Shown here piece after piece: positions 1 to 9,932 of a stretch of DNA of 64,000 bases (position 1 is the first letter of the stretch; each line of letters opens with the position of its first letter). The stretch is taken from the NCBI GenBank assembly GCA_026874595.1, contig CM049314.1, forward strand, positions 2,691,318 through 2,755,317. Direction: 5' to 3'. The translations under genes and the position numbers were made by a program. The notes below the pieces were generated by a model, which made no database searches, was not told the origin of the DNA, and saw nothing but the letters and a program-made list of their open reading frames with translations. The DNA comes from Sipunculus nudus (lineage: Eukaryota; Annelida; Sipuncula; Golfingiida; Sipunculidae).

Positions 1-1370
1 AAATAAAACTATTGTCCAAAGTGCTCAGGTGCAGGGACAAAGTGATGACAAAGGGGGGGGGGGGGGGGTGATGAGGGGATAATTTCCATTGAATATACTT
101 CTTACAGGATATAAAATTTAAGTCAACTGTGTTTACAGAAAAAAAGGTTATTTATAATAATTAAATATTTAAAAACAGGTAAAAAAAAAATGGAAAAGAA
201 TCAAATCACTTTAATTCCCATTCCATTGAAGCAGGAAAATAATGAACAAATGTTTGCACTAGATCTTCATCTTTTTAATAACATCAATTTTTTTCAAGTT
301 TATAAATTTTACTATGCATTCACCGTATAACATATATATCTGAATATCTAAGATGATTCATAATTCACAAACTGCATCAAAAGTTATAGCTTATTTGGTC
401 AGGTAACATCACAGTATGTACACAGATCTATTTTTATGATATATATTTCTTAAATTTGAAAAACAATAAAAATTTGAAAATAACACGATTTAGAATTCAC
501 AATTTTAAGTTGCACCTTGACTTATCCATGATTTGGCTCACATATTATCCAAATTATGCCTACTGATGGGTTTAATAATATTTTAATTCGCTAAAATTAT
601 TTAAAAGGAGATGCCACATTACCACAACACGACATCAACTAGATTTCTCTTTGAATAATTATTTCAAGAAAAGTTTTGTACACTGGAATGTAAACAGCTT
701 CACAATTAAAGAAATACAGTTATTGCAATACACTAGGAGAGGGGGAGGGAGAGGTGCCATAAGAATAAATGTACACCTGTGACAGCAGGGGTGATTGACT
801 AGCGTTGCATCACTGATAAGGTTACCCAGGCAGGGCTGATCTACCAGAAGTGGATCTTGACAATGCAAATCATTACAAAAGAGCCTCTGTAAAAAACTTC
901 AATAACTGGTATATTTTTTTTTTAAACTTTACTTTCAAATTTCAGGTTAAATTCTTATGTTTACCTGCTGTGAATATTAAATCAAATGTAAAAAAAATGC
1001 AATGGTCAATGTTGGCCAAAATTTAAGGTACTAATTTTATATTTATGCCAATAACATAAAATTTTTAAAAAATCAAGTCTAATTTTAGGTATACAATTAA
1101 ATTTTTATTGAATAAAGCCATATAACTGGAAAAAATGCTTTAGCTTCAACAATTATCATGTGAAGGGATTCAGCTTTCTTTCCCTATTGTTTTACAAAGT
1201 GCATTATGTTTTGGCCCATAAGTTTCACAAATTACGTAATACTGACCTTATTTCTGGCATGTACATAGGAACTATAGATAGAAATAATTATAGTAAATAT
1301 TAAGGAAAGGAAAGTGATATTAGGCAGTCCTGAAAGTGTTTAATAATAGGTTTTTAATTGAAAATTCAGG
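1..1370. other. AT-rich non-coding DNA
   Basis: No coding region, RNA gene or recognisable transposon is seen here. The only notable feature is a run of about 16 G near position 53. If the minus-strand gene ending at 1948 is real, this is its 3' untranslated or downstream flank. Confidence 0.5.
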
Positions 1371-1374
1371 TTTT

Positions 1375-1575
1375 ACCTTAATTTCTCGAAGGAACAAACC
1401 TGCAATGACCCAGTGTACGGTTTGGTAGGAGGTCTTGGGAACATCTAACAGTATGCTGAATTTTTGATTCGTTGGTCTGATGGTTTCAAAACATGCCAGT
1501 CTAAAAGGACAGGCTGACGGACAACGGACCATTACTGTAGCTCAGATTACTTGTAGTCAGCTGAGCTAAAAATGT
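1375..1575 (+). repeat. Dispersed repeat copy, TCAGCTGAGCT-ended family
   Basis: One of several related copies in the first 6 kb. The shared block reads as 'gtaggag..ttggggacatctaacagtatgc', then a 'gacggacaacgga' stretch, then the right terminus TCAGCTGAGCT at 1558-1568 followed by a short A run. Copies at 3.5, 4.0 and 5.5 kb end the same way. Some left ends carry the inverse, AGCTCAGCTGA (for example 2226-2236), so the family may be a short element with 11-bp terminal inverted repeats. I know this style of repeat from bivalve genomes; the exact family name is not assigned. Confidence 0.5.
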
Positions 1576-1947
1576 AATATAAATATGGTTACTTAATGCA
1601 GTTGAAAATCTTAATTGTAAACTTTGAAGTAATTTAACATAAATTACAATTCCACTTTTAAAATAAAATATCTCATTGATACACTCAAATGCACAAGCTA
1701 AAATTTAACAAGAACTAGCATTGTATATTAATATTTGGTTCCCAAAGTCTTTGCAAACAAAATGGTCTTAAATCACAATATGAATTGTTAAGTTTTGATG
1801 CCCAGGTGTCGACTGTAGTGGGCACTTTTGTATCATCTTTGCCAATGGCATACTTTTCTATAAACAAACATGTCTTTTGCAACCTCTGAGCGTAACTGAT
1901 GGCAAATACCCAAAGGTTGTGAACCATGCTGCCATGACCAGTGAAAA

Positions 1948-4900
1948 CTACTTTTCTGCCCCTTCAATAACAAGTTGCTCATCCACTTTCAGCTGGAACT
2001 GGCCCTTGCCGTCTTCCTTGATGGTGGAGAAAGGTGATGTGACATCCTGTAATGGAAATACCATAGAAATACTCAAGAGAATTATCAAAATAGCCAATAA
2101 GTGATTAAAATGGATGCTCTTATAGCTGTAATTGTATGCTGCTTTATAATGTTTATTGTCAGTTACTTTAAATTATAATACAGCTTTAGATTGAACAGAA
2201 CAAACAAGGGACCTAGGGGTCCCAGAGCTCAGCTGAAACTGACTCTGAGAACAGTGGCATAATTTCCAAGTGATTGTGTTGACTGTGCACCTTCATGGAC
2301 TACATGAAAGTTGTGGAAGACTCATAATCACATATTTGTGAAAGTTTCAGTATTTCTACTAAGTGATTGGAATATGCATGTAAAAATACCCAGAGAACTT
2401 ATAAAACCCTTTAAAGTGTAGAATACTGGACATGGACCAAAATATAATAATAAGCATTAATTCATTAGCTGGTATAAAATGCTGTAAAAAATCAAATGAG
2501 CATAAACTAAATTTGACAAGCATGTTAAAACAAGCAAATTATGTAATAATTGCATTTGCACTGTGAAATAAATGACACTTTTGGCCTCGAATCTATATCT
2601 GGACATGTGTCCTGCATTACTTAAACTGTATACATTGCAGCTTTAGCAGGTCCACCACCCTATTTGTCACAACAGGTCACAAGCTGCTTTGTTTACCTTT
2701 TTGAATGCTCCATTGCGTAAGTTACTCATTATATAAATATATCCTTATTCATAGCAGCCTTCAGTGATGAAAACGTCTTCCACAGATAACAGACGACTGT
2801 CACTCAGATTTATATTTAACATCTTAGTCACCCTTGGTGTCTACCTTATTCACTGAAGACATCAAATCTGAATTTGTTCACAAAACTGGGGACCATGGGT
2901 CTTGATGCTCAGGTCAATTTGTCTATAAAAATATGATTATGAGCTTTTCAAAATATGGGTGCCAGATATATATATATATATATAGTTATCATTCATAAAC
3001 TAATATATGAATTGATGAGTTCTGTGACTTTGAACTTTAACCTAGAGACCCGAAAATCAAGAGAAAACTTCCCCTATTGGCAAGTTTGAAATGGAAAGTT
3101 TGGCTCAAAATACATCCACAATCTTTTAAAAGTGTAGGTCATGTGACCTTGACCTCATGCGTTAGAGATGGGTGAACTATAGGTCAAATTTGAAATCCAT
3201 ATCCAAACTGGAGTTATCACCAGGAAACAAATTTGACAGACATACAGAAAGATGAACAGATGGACGGACAGGGTGATTAATATAGGGCATCTCCTTTCTC
3301 AAGCGGGGCCCTAATAAATACAAAAGGACACAGTTGAAACCACAGTTGCGAATCTGATAGTATCAACATAATTTGGCATTCTGAAAATAAAGGAAGAAAT
3401 GCATAAAAAATACAGGTGGCACCATCAATCTTAGGAACTGAAGAAACATTCCATGACCAATAAGCATGCAAAGAATCATGGAGATCAATGCATTAGTTAT
3501 TCAGAAACTGGAGCTTTTGTATCATATTTTTCATTATTCTGGGGGCTATGTAAGAGTCCCATAGCTCAAAGGATATGGGTAACAGAGATCTAAATTCAGG
3601 TTTCTATGGAGATTTTTCATGGACCTCCCTGGATGTCAAATATAAGATTGTAGGTCCAGCAGTTACGATTTGTGCCTTATTAACGGACGGACAAAAAGTG
3701 TTTGTTATAGTTCAGATGACTTTTAGTCAGCTGAGCTAAAAAATTGTAAAAATTTTGAAAAATACAGGTTGTGCCACCAGTTTTAGGGAACTGACAAATC
3801 TAGTTGTTGTTAACATTCAAGGCAAGATTCATGGCAATCCATGCATACATTATCAATATACTGGAGGTTTTCTATCAAATTTTCTATTATTGTGGGGAAG
3901 GGGGGGGGGGGGTAACTGCTTGAAGGAAATAGGTTGCAGTGACTTATTTTCATGTTTCCAAGAATATTTTTTATAAACCTACTTGGATTTTAAGTAACAA
4001 GTTTCCAGGATTAGCGGTTACATTTTCTGGCTGGACTGACGACGGACAATGCGCCACTCTTATACCTAAATTGACTTTCAGTCAGCTGAGCTAAAACCTG
4101 ACCTGAATTGTCGGTCTTGTCCTTTTTTGCGGTGTTTCCTCATCTTTACTGGTCAAGTTCTTCCTCTTTTGCCCACTCTTTCCTCATCTCCCATACTTTG
4201 CTTTCGTGTGGGCAGCATCTGGAGTGTCAGTAAGTGGTATTCTTATTGCTTTCATCGTGCTGGGAAGGGGTTCCTTCCAGGAATATAAATACTACACAGA
4301 AATCACTCATATAAATAATAATACTTGAACCGACTCTTCTAAATCCACCTTTTGCTAACATTTGTTTACCCTGCAGGTAATAATTCAAAATAAATAACAA
4401 TTAACAAGTGAAAACAAAAACCATTCTAGTGTACCAACAGAAATATATTTGTGATTGCTTACAGTTATTATTTCCACCAACATCACTTACTTCAGGTATC
4501 AGTCTGTCATTGTCATATTTCTTTTTTAGATATGTTTTAAAATTAAAATAATTCTAAAGTATTGTACAGGCTACAACCCGTTGATCTTAACAGAAAGTAC
4601 TTACATAATTTCCTATATGAGGATACTGATGTAACAGGGCAGTCATTATTCTTTTATATCCTTTCCTGAATGGGCACCTGAAAAGATTAATATTTGATCA
4701 TTAAAACATGCAACTCAAACAAAGAGGGAGTGTCTCCTGGTTCCTCTCTCCTTTTCGAGGTGAGCACCTTTATTCTTGACTGTACCACTTCTGTTTCCAG
4801 TAAAATTCTGAATCTGCCTATATATGATACCACACATATATTACACTGGTAAGTAATTAAAATCAAGGGACCAAAGGGTCACTGTGCTCTGCTGAAGTTG

Positions 4901-7900
4901 AACTTGAAGGTAAAAATCTAAAATAATATCAAATGGAGATAAAAGGGGAAAAGGCAATATAGTCCATGATGGGTTTGTATTTATGAGTAAGAAATTGTTG
5001 CAAATAATGTTCTGTGACCAAACCATGCATTTCCTAATGTTAAAATTGAAGCATGTTAGCAGGTTGTGAAAATAAGATGTGTATTATTACCAAGATCATT
5101 AGTTGGCCTTTTGATACACTGTTGAAGGTTCAGTAGTTTTCACTTTTGTTCAATTTGATCTATTTTTTAATATATATCATTAATATATGGGAGTTACAAC
5201 ATCTCTGTATTATTATAGTGTACATACCAGGGTTGGGACCAGGTACTTGTATCTGTACCTAGGTATATTCAAAAGTACCTGTACCTGTACCTATTGGCAC
5301 TTTACAAAACTGCTGTACCTGTACCTGAACCTGTACCTGACCATTTTTCAATACCTGTTCCTGTACCTAGGTACTGTCACATGTACCTGGACCCAACCCT
5401 GGTGTATATACATAGGATTTTCACTTAATTCTACAATGCTTACAGAATAAAAAAGTTCATTTACAATTACTTAATATTTAAAATAGGAGAGAAAGACTTA
5501 GACACACAAAGCTGATAACAAAGAAGTTTTTTTTAGTCTCAGTGACCCATTTTGGTAGGAGATTCAGGGGACATCTAACAGTATGCCGAGTTTTGGATTT
5601 GTAGGTCTAACGGTTTCAAAATGTGCAAGTCTAACGGACTGTAAACAGACGGAAAGACAGACAACGGAAATGGACCACGACTATACCTCAGATGACTAAT
5701 AATCAGCTGAGCTTAAAATAACAAGTGACTGCATTGCCCTATAAGCTTTAAAACAATTTATTGTGTGTATGAGACTGATATGAGATATTGACATTGACAT
5801 ATTATTATGTATGTGTACCCATCTTCACTCGACATCAAATACATGGAGGGGGTGGTGAGGGGGGGGGGGGGGTTTGAGGTGTTGGAAATGTCAATGTCTC
5901 TCTGTTGAATGTAACCAGCTTCACACATACGTGTGTACCTGTCTTCACTTGACATCAAATACATGGAGTGTGTGTGTGTGGGGGGGGGGGGTGAGGTGTT
6001 GGATAGTACTCTCTGACAAATGTGACTGGCCTCACACACATAGGTATGTGTACCTGTCTTCACTCGACATCAAATACATGGAGTGTGTGTGTGTGGGGGG
6101 GGGGGGGATTGAGGTGTTGGACAGTACTCTCTGACAAATGTGACTGGCCTCACACACATAAGTATGTGTACCTGTCTTCACTCGACATCAAATACATGGA
6201 GTGTGTGTGTGTGGGGGGGGGGTGGAGTGAGGTGTTGGACAGTACTCTCTGTCAAATGTGACTGGCCTCACACACATAGGTATGTGTACCTGTCTTCACT
6301 CGACATCAAATACATGGAGTGTGTGTGTGGGGGGGGGGGGGGGGGGGAGTGAGGTGTTGGACAGTACTCTCTGACAAATGTGACTGGCCTCACACACATA
6401 GGTATGTGTACCTGTCTTCACTCGACATCAAATACATGGAGTGTGTGTGTGGGGGGGGGATTGAGGTGTTGGACAGTACTCTCTGACAAATGTGACTGGC
6501 CTCACACACATAAGTATGTGTACCTGTCTTCACTCGACATCAAATACATGGAGTGTGTGTGTGTGTGGGGGTGGGGGGGGGTGGAGTGAGGTGTTGGACA
6601 GTACTCTCTGTCAAATGTGACTGGCCTCACACACATAGGTATGTGTACCTGTCTTCACTCGACATCAAATACATGGAGTGTGTGTGTGTGGGGGGGGGGG
6701 GGGAGTGAGGTGTTGGACAGTACTCTCTGACAAATGTGACTGGCCTCACACACATAGGTATGTGTACCTGTCTTCACTCGACATCAAATACATGGAGTGT
6801 GTGTGTTGGGGGGGGGGGGGGGGTGAGATGTTGGACAGTACTCTCTGAAAAATGGAGGGGGATGGTGAGGGGAGGGGGGTTTGAGGTGTTGGACAATACT
6901 TTCTGTCAAATGTGACTAGCCTCACACACAAAGGTGTGTGTGCCTGTATTCACTCCACATCAAAAACATGGAGTGGGGGTTCAAGGTGTTGGACAGTACT
7001 CTCTGTCAAATGTGACTGGCCTCACACACATAGGTGTGTTTACCTGTCTTCACTCGACATCAAATACATGGATAGTGTGTGTGTGTGGGGGGGGGGGGAG
7101 TGAGGTGTTGGACAGTACTCTCTATCAAATGGAGGGGGATGGTGAGGGGAGGGGGGTTTGAGGTGTTGGACAGTACTTTCTGTCAAATGTGACTTGCCTC
7201 ACACACATAGGTGTGTGTACCTGTCTTCACTCGACATCAAATACATGGAGTGGTTGGGGGGGGGGGGGGGGGGGTTGAAGTGTTGGACAGTGCTTTCTGC
7301 TTATGTGACTTTCTTCACACGGGTAGGTGTATATACTATCTTTTCCCACAAATAAATTAGTACTTTGAGGATGGGGAGATAGTACTCTCTGTCAGATATT
7401 ACTTTATTAGTTCAAACATGTATGCATGTACCAGTACTTGGAAGAAGAGTGATGGGTTGGACATTCAATATTACTCTCTCACAGATAGATACATTTATAC
7501 ATAAAGAAGGTTGCTATACCAAACTCACAACAAGGCCCATAGATGTGTATCAAATGGAATTATTTTTTTATTATAATGATACCTTGAAAGTGCTCAGTAT
7601 AGTACTGTACATATTCTGTGATAGATAATTGAAATTTAATTGAAGAACTTAGAAACTGTTGAATTAGCAGGAGGCACATAACAGTTGTAATTTTCAAAAT
7701 CAACAAGTTGTCAAAGAAAAAATGCATGGATGTTCTGTTTTATTTTACTTTTTATGCTGGAAGTTGATCATTGGTCCAAGTATGTGAAAATATTAATAAA
7801 GGTTGCTGTCTGGCCTTTATAAATTATATAAACTGTTGTAAGCTTTTAATCATATCATATATGTACAGAGGCTACATCATAATGGTATTGTATATATGTA

Positions 7901-8752
7901 TGGAAGAGGTAGGTGAGAAATCACCATTGCAAACTAATTTTTATATTGAGGCATTATGAAACACACTGCTGACAAGGCTCTAAAATGGATACTCCTTTTC
8001 AAAATCAGCTGGGTATAATTAAAAAACAAAGTGAGTTGACAATGTAAATTCTAATTAAAAAAAAATAATTTTGAGTTTACCAGCACATGCAATGGAATAT
8101 ATGTATAAAAGTAATTTTTGTATTTTTTTGTAAATCTTAAAGGTTAAATCATTTTTTTTAAATATGTTGTCCTATAGCACCACTTAATATAATCCAATAG
8201 AACATAACATAATTTATCGAAGACATGAACATTCATTAATGTTACTGTTCCTATGTAAGGACTCAGCATTTTATTTATTCTTTTGTTAACTGTATTCTGT
8301 AACTATATAAATATTAAATATATGTGGCCTGGATGACATCCCAGGCATCTGATTTGGACTGAACAATATTGTCAATAATAATAATACAACAAAAATATAA
8401 TCCGTACATAGCGAAAATGTCCAGTTATGTAATAAGTAAATAAACATGCATGTGTCTGCTGGTAATAACTTGTACCCAGTATACGTATAACTTGGACACT
8501 ACACGTTTTGGGATGCAAATGTCGTTTGTTTACATGCCGGGGACGGGGGGGGGGGGGGGGGGGCGGTAGCGCTGTTAAAGACCGGCTGAGTAATGCTTTT
8601 CAAAGCCGTGTTGCTCCTTGATTCTAATGCAATGCGGATTTTACATCCGGCAGACCATATAGGAATCGTCCTTTGTAGGTGACATCCGTTAAAAAGCCTT
8701 TTCATCGCGAAAACATACCAAGCCACCTGCTTTTGTCTTACCGGGCCGCCAT
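1948..8752 (-). CDS. Probable three-exon gene for a 60-residue protein (unrecognised; weak Rdx/SelW-like look)
   Basis: Coding exons on the minus strand: 8752-8742, 4677-4605 and 2046-1948 (11 + 73 + 99 nt = 61 codons including the TAG stop). Exon 1 has ATG in a CAAGATGGCGGC context, an in-frame TAG a few codons upstream, and a GTAAGA donor. Exon 2 is bounded by a TTTTCAG acceptor and a GTAAGTAC donor. Exon 3 starts after a TTACAG acceptor. Frames join without a break. The product begins MAARCPFRKGYKRIM and ends DEQLVIEGAEK. The pattern Cys-...-GYK-...-L-x3-YP-...-G-x-F-x-L-x-V-x2-x-L-V loosely recalls the thioredoxin-like Rdx/selenoprotein W fold, but the N-terminal strand and the CxxC/CxxU motif are absent, so this is only a hint. 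Introns are 4.06 kb (holding the 120-bp satellite) and 2.56 kb. A further unseen exon is possible. Confidence 0.42.
2208..2480 (+). repeat. Dispersed repeat, left-end copy
   Basis: This starts 'aagggacctaggggtccc' and continues into AGCTCAGCTGA at 2226-2236, the inverse of the TCAGCTGAGCT terminus seen at 1558, 3727, 4082 and 5703. It lies just upstream (in minus-strand sense) of coding exon 3 of the small gene, inside its intron. The right boundary is not clear. Confidence 0.35.
3017..3315 (+). repeat. Dispersed repeat with 'gcggggcccta' tail
   Basis: This block reads 'gactttgaactttaacctagagaccc', then 'ggtcatgtgaccttgacctc', then 'gatggacggacagggtgatta' and 'tatagggca', and ends 'aagcggggccctaataaa'. 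This order of motifs is a familiar dispersed repeat in bivalve genomes. It lies in the intron between exons 2 and 3 of the small gene. No coding capacity is seen. Confidence 0.45.
3540..3741 (+). repeat. Dispersed repeat copy, TCAGCTGAGCT-ended family
   Basis: Related to the copy at 1375-1575: it has the 'ggtccagcagttacgatttg' and 'acggacggacaaaaagtg' blocks and the same terminus TCAGCTGAGCT at 3727-3737 followed by an A run. Confidence 0.45.
3990..4096 (+). repeat. Dispersed repeat, right-end copy
   Basis: The 3' part only: 'ggactgacgacggacaatgc', then TCAGCTGAGCT at 4082-4092 and AAAA. Same family as 1558, 3727 and 5703. Confidence 0.45.
4862..5010 (+). repeat. Dispersed repeat, left-end copy
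   Basis: The block 'aaaatcaagggaccaaaggg' followed by 'tcactgtgctctgctgaagt' resembles the left end at 2208. The terminal AGCTCAGCTGA is degenerate here (GTGCTCTGCTGAA). The boundary is approximate. Confidence 0.35.
5228..5401. mobile_element. 174-bp MITE with CAGGGTTGGG terminal inverted repeats
   Basis: The left end CAGGGTTGGGACCAGGTAC and the right end (read on the minus strand) CAGGGTTGGGTCCAGGTAC match at 18 of 19 positions. The flanks GTGTACATAC (5218-5227) and GTGTATATAC (5402-5411) match at 9 of 10 and look like a target-site duplication. The interior is made almost only of GTACCT/AGGTAC words. The CAGGG start resembles non-autonomous hAT elements, although those normally make 8-bp duplications. 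No coding capacity. Confidence 0.6.
5530..5722 (+). repeat. Dispersed repeat copy, TCAGCTGAGCT-ended family
   Basis: Same blocks as the copy at 1375: 'ggtaggagattcaggggaca', 'tctaacagtatgccgag', 'acagacaacgga', then TCAGCTGAGCT at 5703-5713. It sits immediately before the 120-bp satellite. Confidence 0.5.
5815..7290 (+). repeat. Satellite array, ~120-bp unit with (GT)n(G)n tract, ~12 copies
   Basis: About twelve copies of a unit containing 'tcttcactcgacatcaaata', 'catggagtgtgtgtgtg', a G run of roughly 7-18, 'gaggtgttggacagtactct' and 'caaatgtgactggcctcaca'. Spacing between units is about 113-124 bp, with most of the change in the GT/G tract. Two units near 6850 and 7125 carry an extra 'ggagggggatggtgagggga' segment, so there is some higher-order structure. 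The array lies in the large intron of the small minus-strand gene. Confidence 0.9.
7300..8490. other. AT-rich intronic or intergenic DNA
   Basis: No exon with good splice sites and an open frame was found on either strand, and no repeat unit was recognised. Confidence 0.4.
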
Positions 8753-9010
8753 CTTGAAAATCCCACTGCACTAGACGCCGCCATGCGCCTAACATTCCAC
8801 GGCGTAAAACTAAATGTAGATGTGCCAAGTTGTTTCACCTGTTACAAGCAATTGCCATGATCATCATGATACAAAACTGACTTACCTGAAAGCTTGAATT
8901 TCTGAGAGTGACGGATTCTCTGCATAAAAATAGTAATTTGCTATTGGTCTTTCTGACACCTCATGTCACTGGTGAAGCCGCCAAGAAGATACACGTCACG
9001 CGTGACGTGT
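8742..9010 (-). promoter_or_regulatory. GC/CpG-rich promoter-like region for the small minus-strand gene
   Basis: CpG is clearly enriched over about 8500-9060 compared with the AT-rich surroundings. On the minus strand, CAAGATGGCGGC (8756-8745) overlaps the proposed start codon and matches the YY1 consensus often found at metazoan promoters. About 240 bp upstream lies the perfect 20-bp palindrome ACACGTCACGCGTGACGTGT (8991-9010), which holds two head-to-head TGACGTG sites of the CREB/ATF or ATF6/XBP1 type. No TATA box is seen. A run of 18 G at about 8545-8562 flanks the region. Confidence 0.45.
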
Positions 9011-9214
9011 TCAGTCAAACGCCGGCAGTGCACCCTCGCGTTAATATAACGAATTAATAACACACTCACGGGAAAGGGGTTTTTACGGGAAATACATAAA
9101 ACAAAACCCATTTACAAGAGGCTACGGGTAAGGGAAGAAAGAACAACCCGTTTATCTAGAAACAACCGTTTTATAAAACCCTTTCTTCTTACAGTGTAAT
9201 GTCTACCCTTTTTT

Positions 9215-9860
9215 TATAATATCATGCAATTTTGTGATACCTGCATTATACATTTATTTTAGGAGTACCGTTTTCTTATCTATTTTTATATGTGAATTAT
9301 AAAACAACTCTTGACTTAAAATTTCATCAGGAGTGAAAACGTTCCTGAAGTTAAATTTACACTATGCTTCTAGAACCTCTCTCCAGAAAGGGTTGCATAA
9401 GTTATCAAAATGGATTGTGTCACTAGACCTAAGGTTACATTCAAATATATAAGAACCAATTCTATTAAATTGAATATTAAATTTCTGTCTCCAACCATGG
9501 TCCACGGGACCAGACAGAAAGCGTTTTACCCAGACTCTTTTTAAAGTTTAAGTTTTTTAGTTTTAGTGTATCACATAAATTCCTCCTTTTTCAATGGGTG
9601 CTATCTATATGCTACTTTAAATCTTATCTTGTTTACCCCAAATAAATTTCAAAACTAATGATTCTATGTCTTTTATGTATGTATAAGATGGATTTGGTAA
9701 TATCCGTAGTGCTTGTAAAATAGCAATTTTTTCCAGATAATGACATTCCTCTATATTTTGACCATACATTTATTATTGTTTTAATTTTACTGATTATTTC
9801 TTTATAGTTAATATCTGTCATCTTTCTCGAATCAGGATGAACATATTATCACGTGGTGCG
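9215..9860 (-). pseudogene. LINE reverse transcriptase C-terminal fragment (L1/Tx1-type), decayed
   Basis: Read on the minus strand from 9860, the frames give a series typical of the thumb and C-terminal region of L1/Tx1-type LINE proteins: SKIKTIINVWSKYRGMSLSG, then ILQALRILPNPSY, KDIESLVLKFIWG, then NPFWREVLEA and YNAGITKLHDII. One frameshift (an extra A at about 9729) and several in-frame stops break it, so it is a dead copy. It lines up with the ORF1 fragment at 12115-13080 on the same strand, with the 33-bp array in between. Upstream RT motifs (FADD box) and the endonuclease are missing. Confidence 0.7.
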
Positions 9861-9932
9861 TTGGTTCTTGCATGTGGCACTCAGGAACAAGGAATCCGGG
9901 ATAAGGTTAGAGGTTTTTATTCCAGTTAGTCA

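Noticed and set aside
5758-7355. Overlapping 60-100-codon frames on both strands
   Set aside because: Products of the 120-bp satellite with its GT/G tracts.
8499-8828. 110-codon minus-strand frame over the promoter-like region
   Set aside because: It needs a TTG start and runs through the proposed exon 1 donor into the G-run region; the short spliced reading explains the splice site and start context better.
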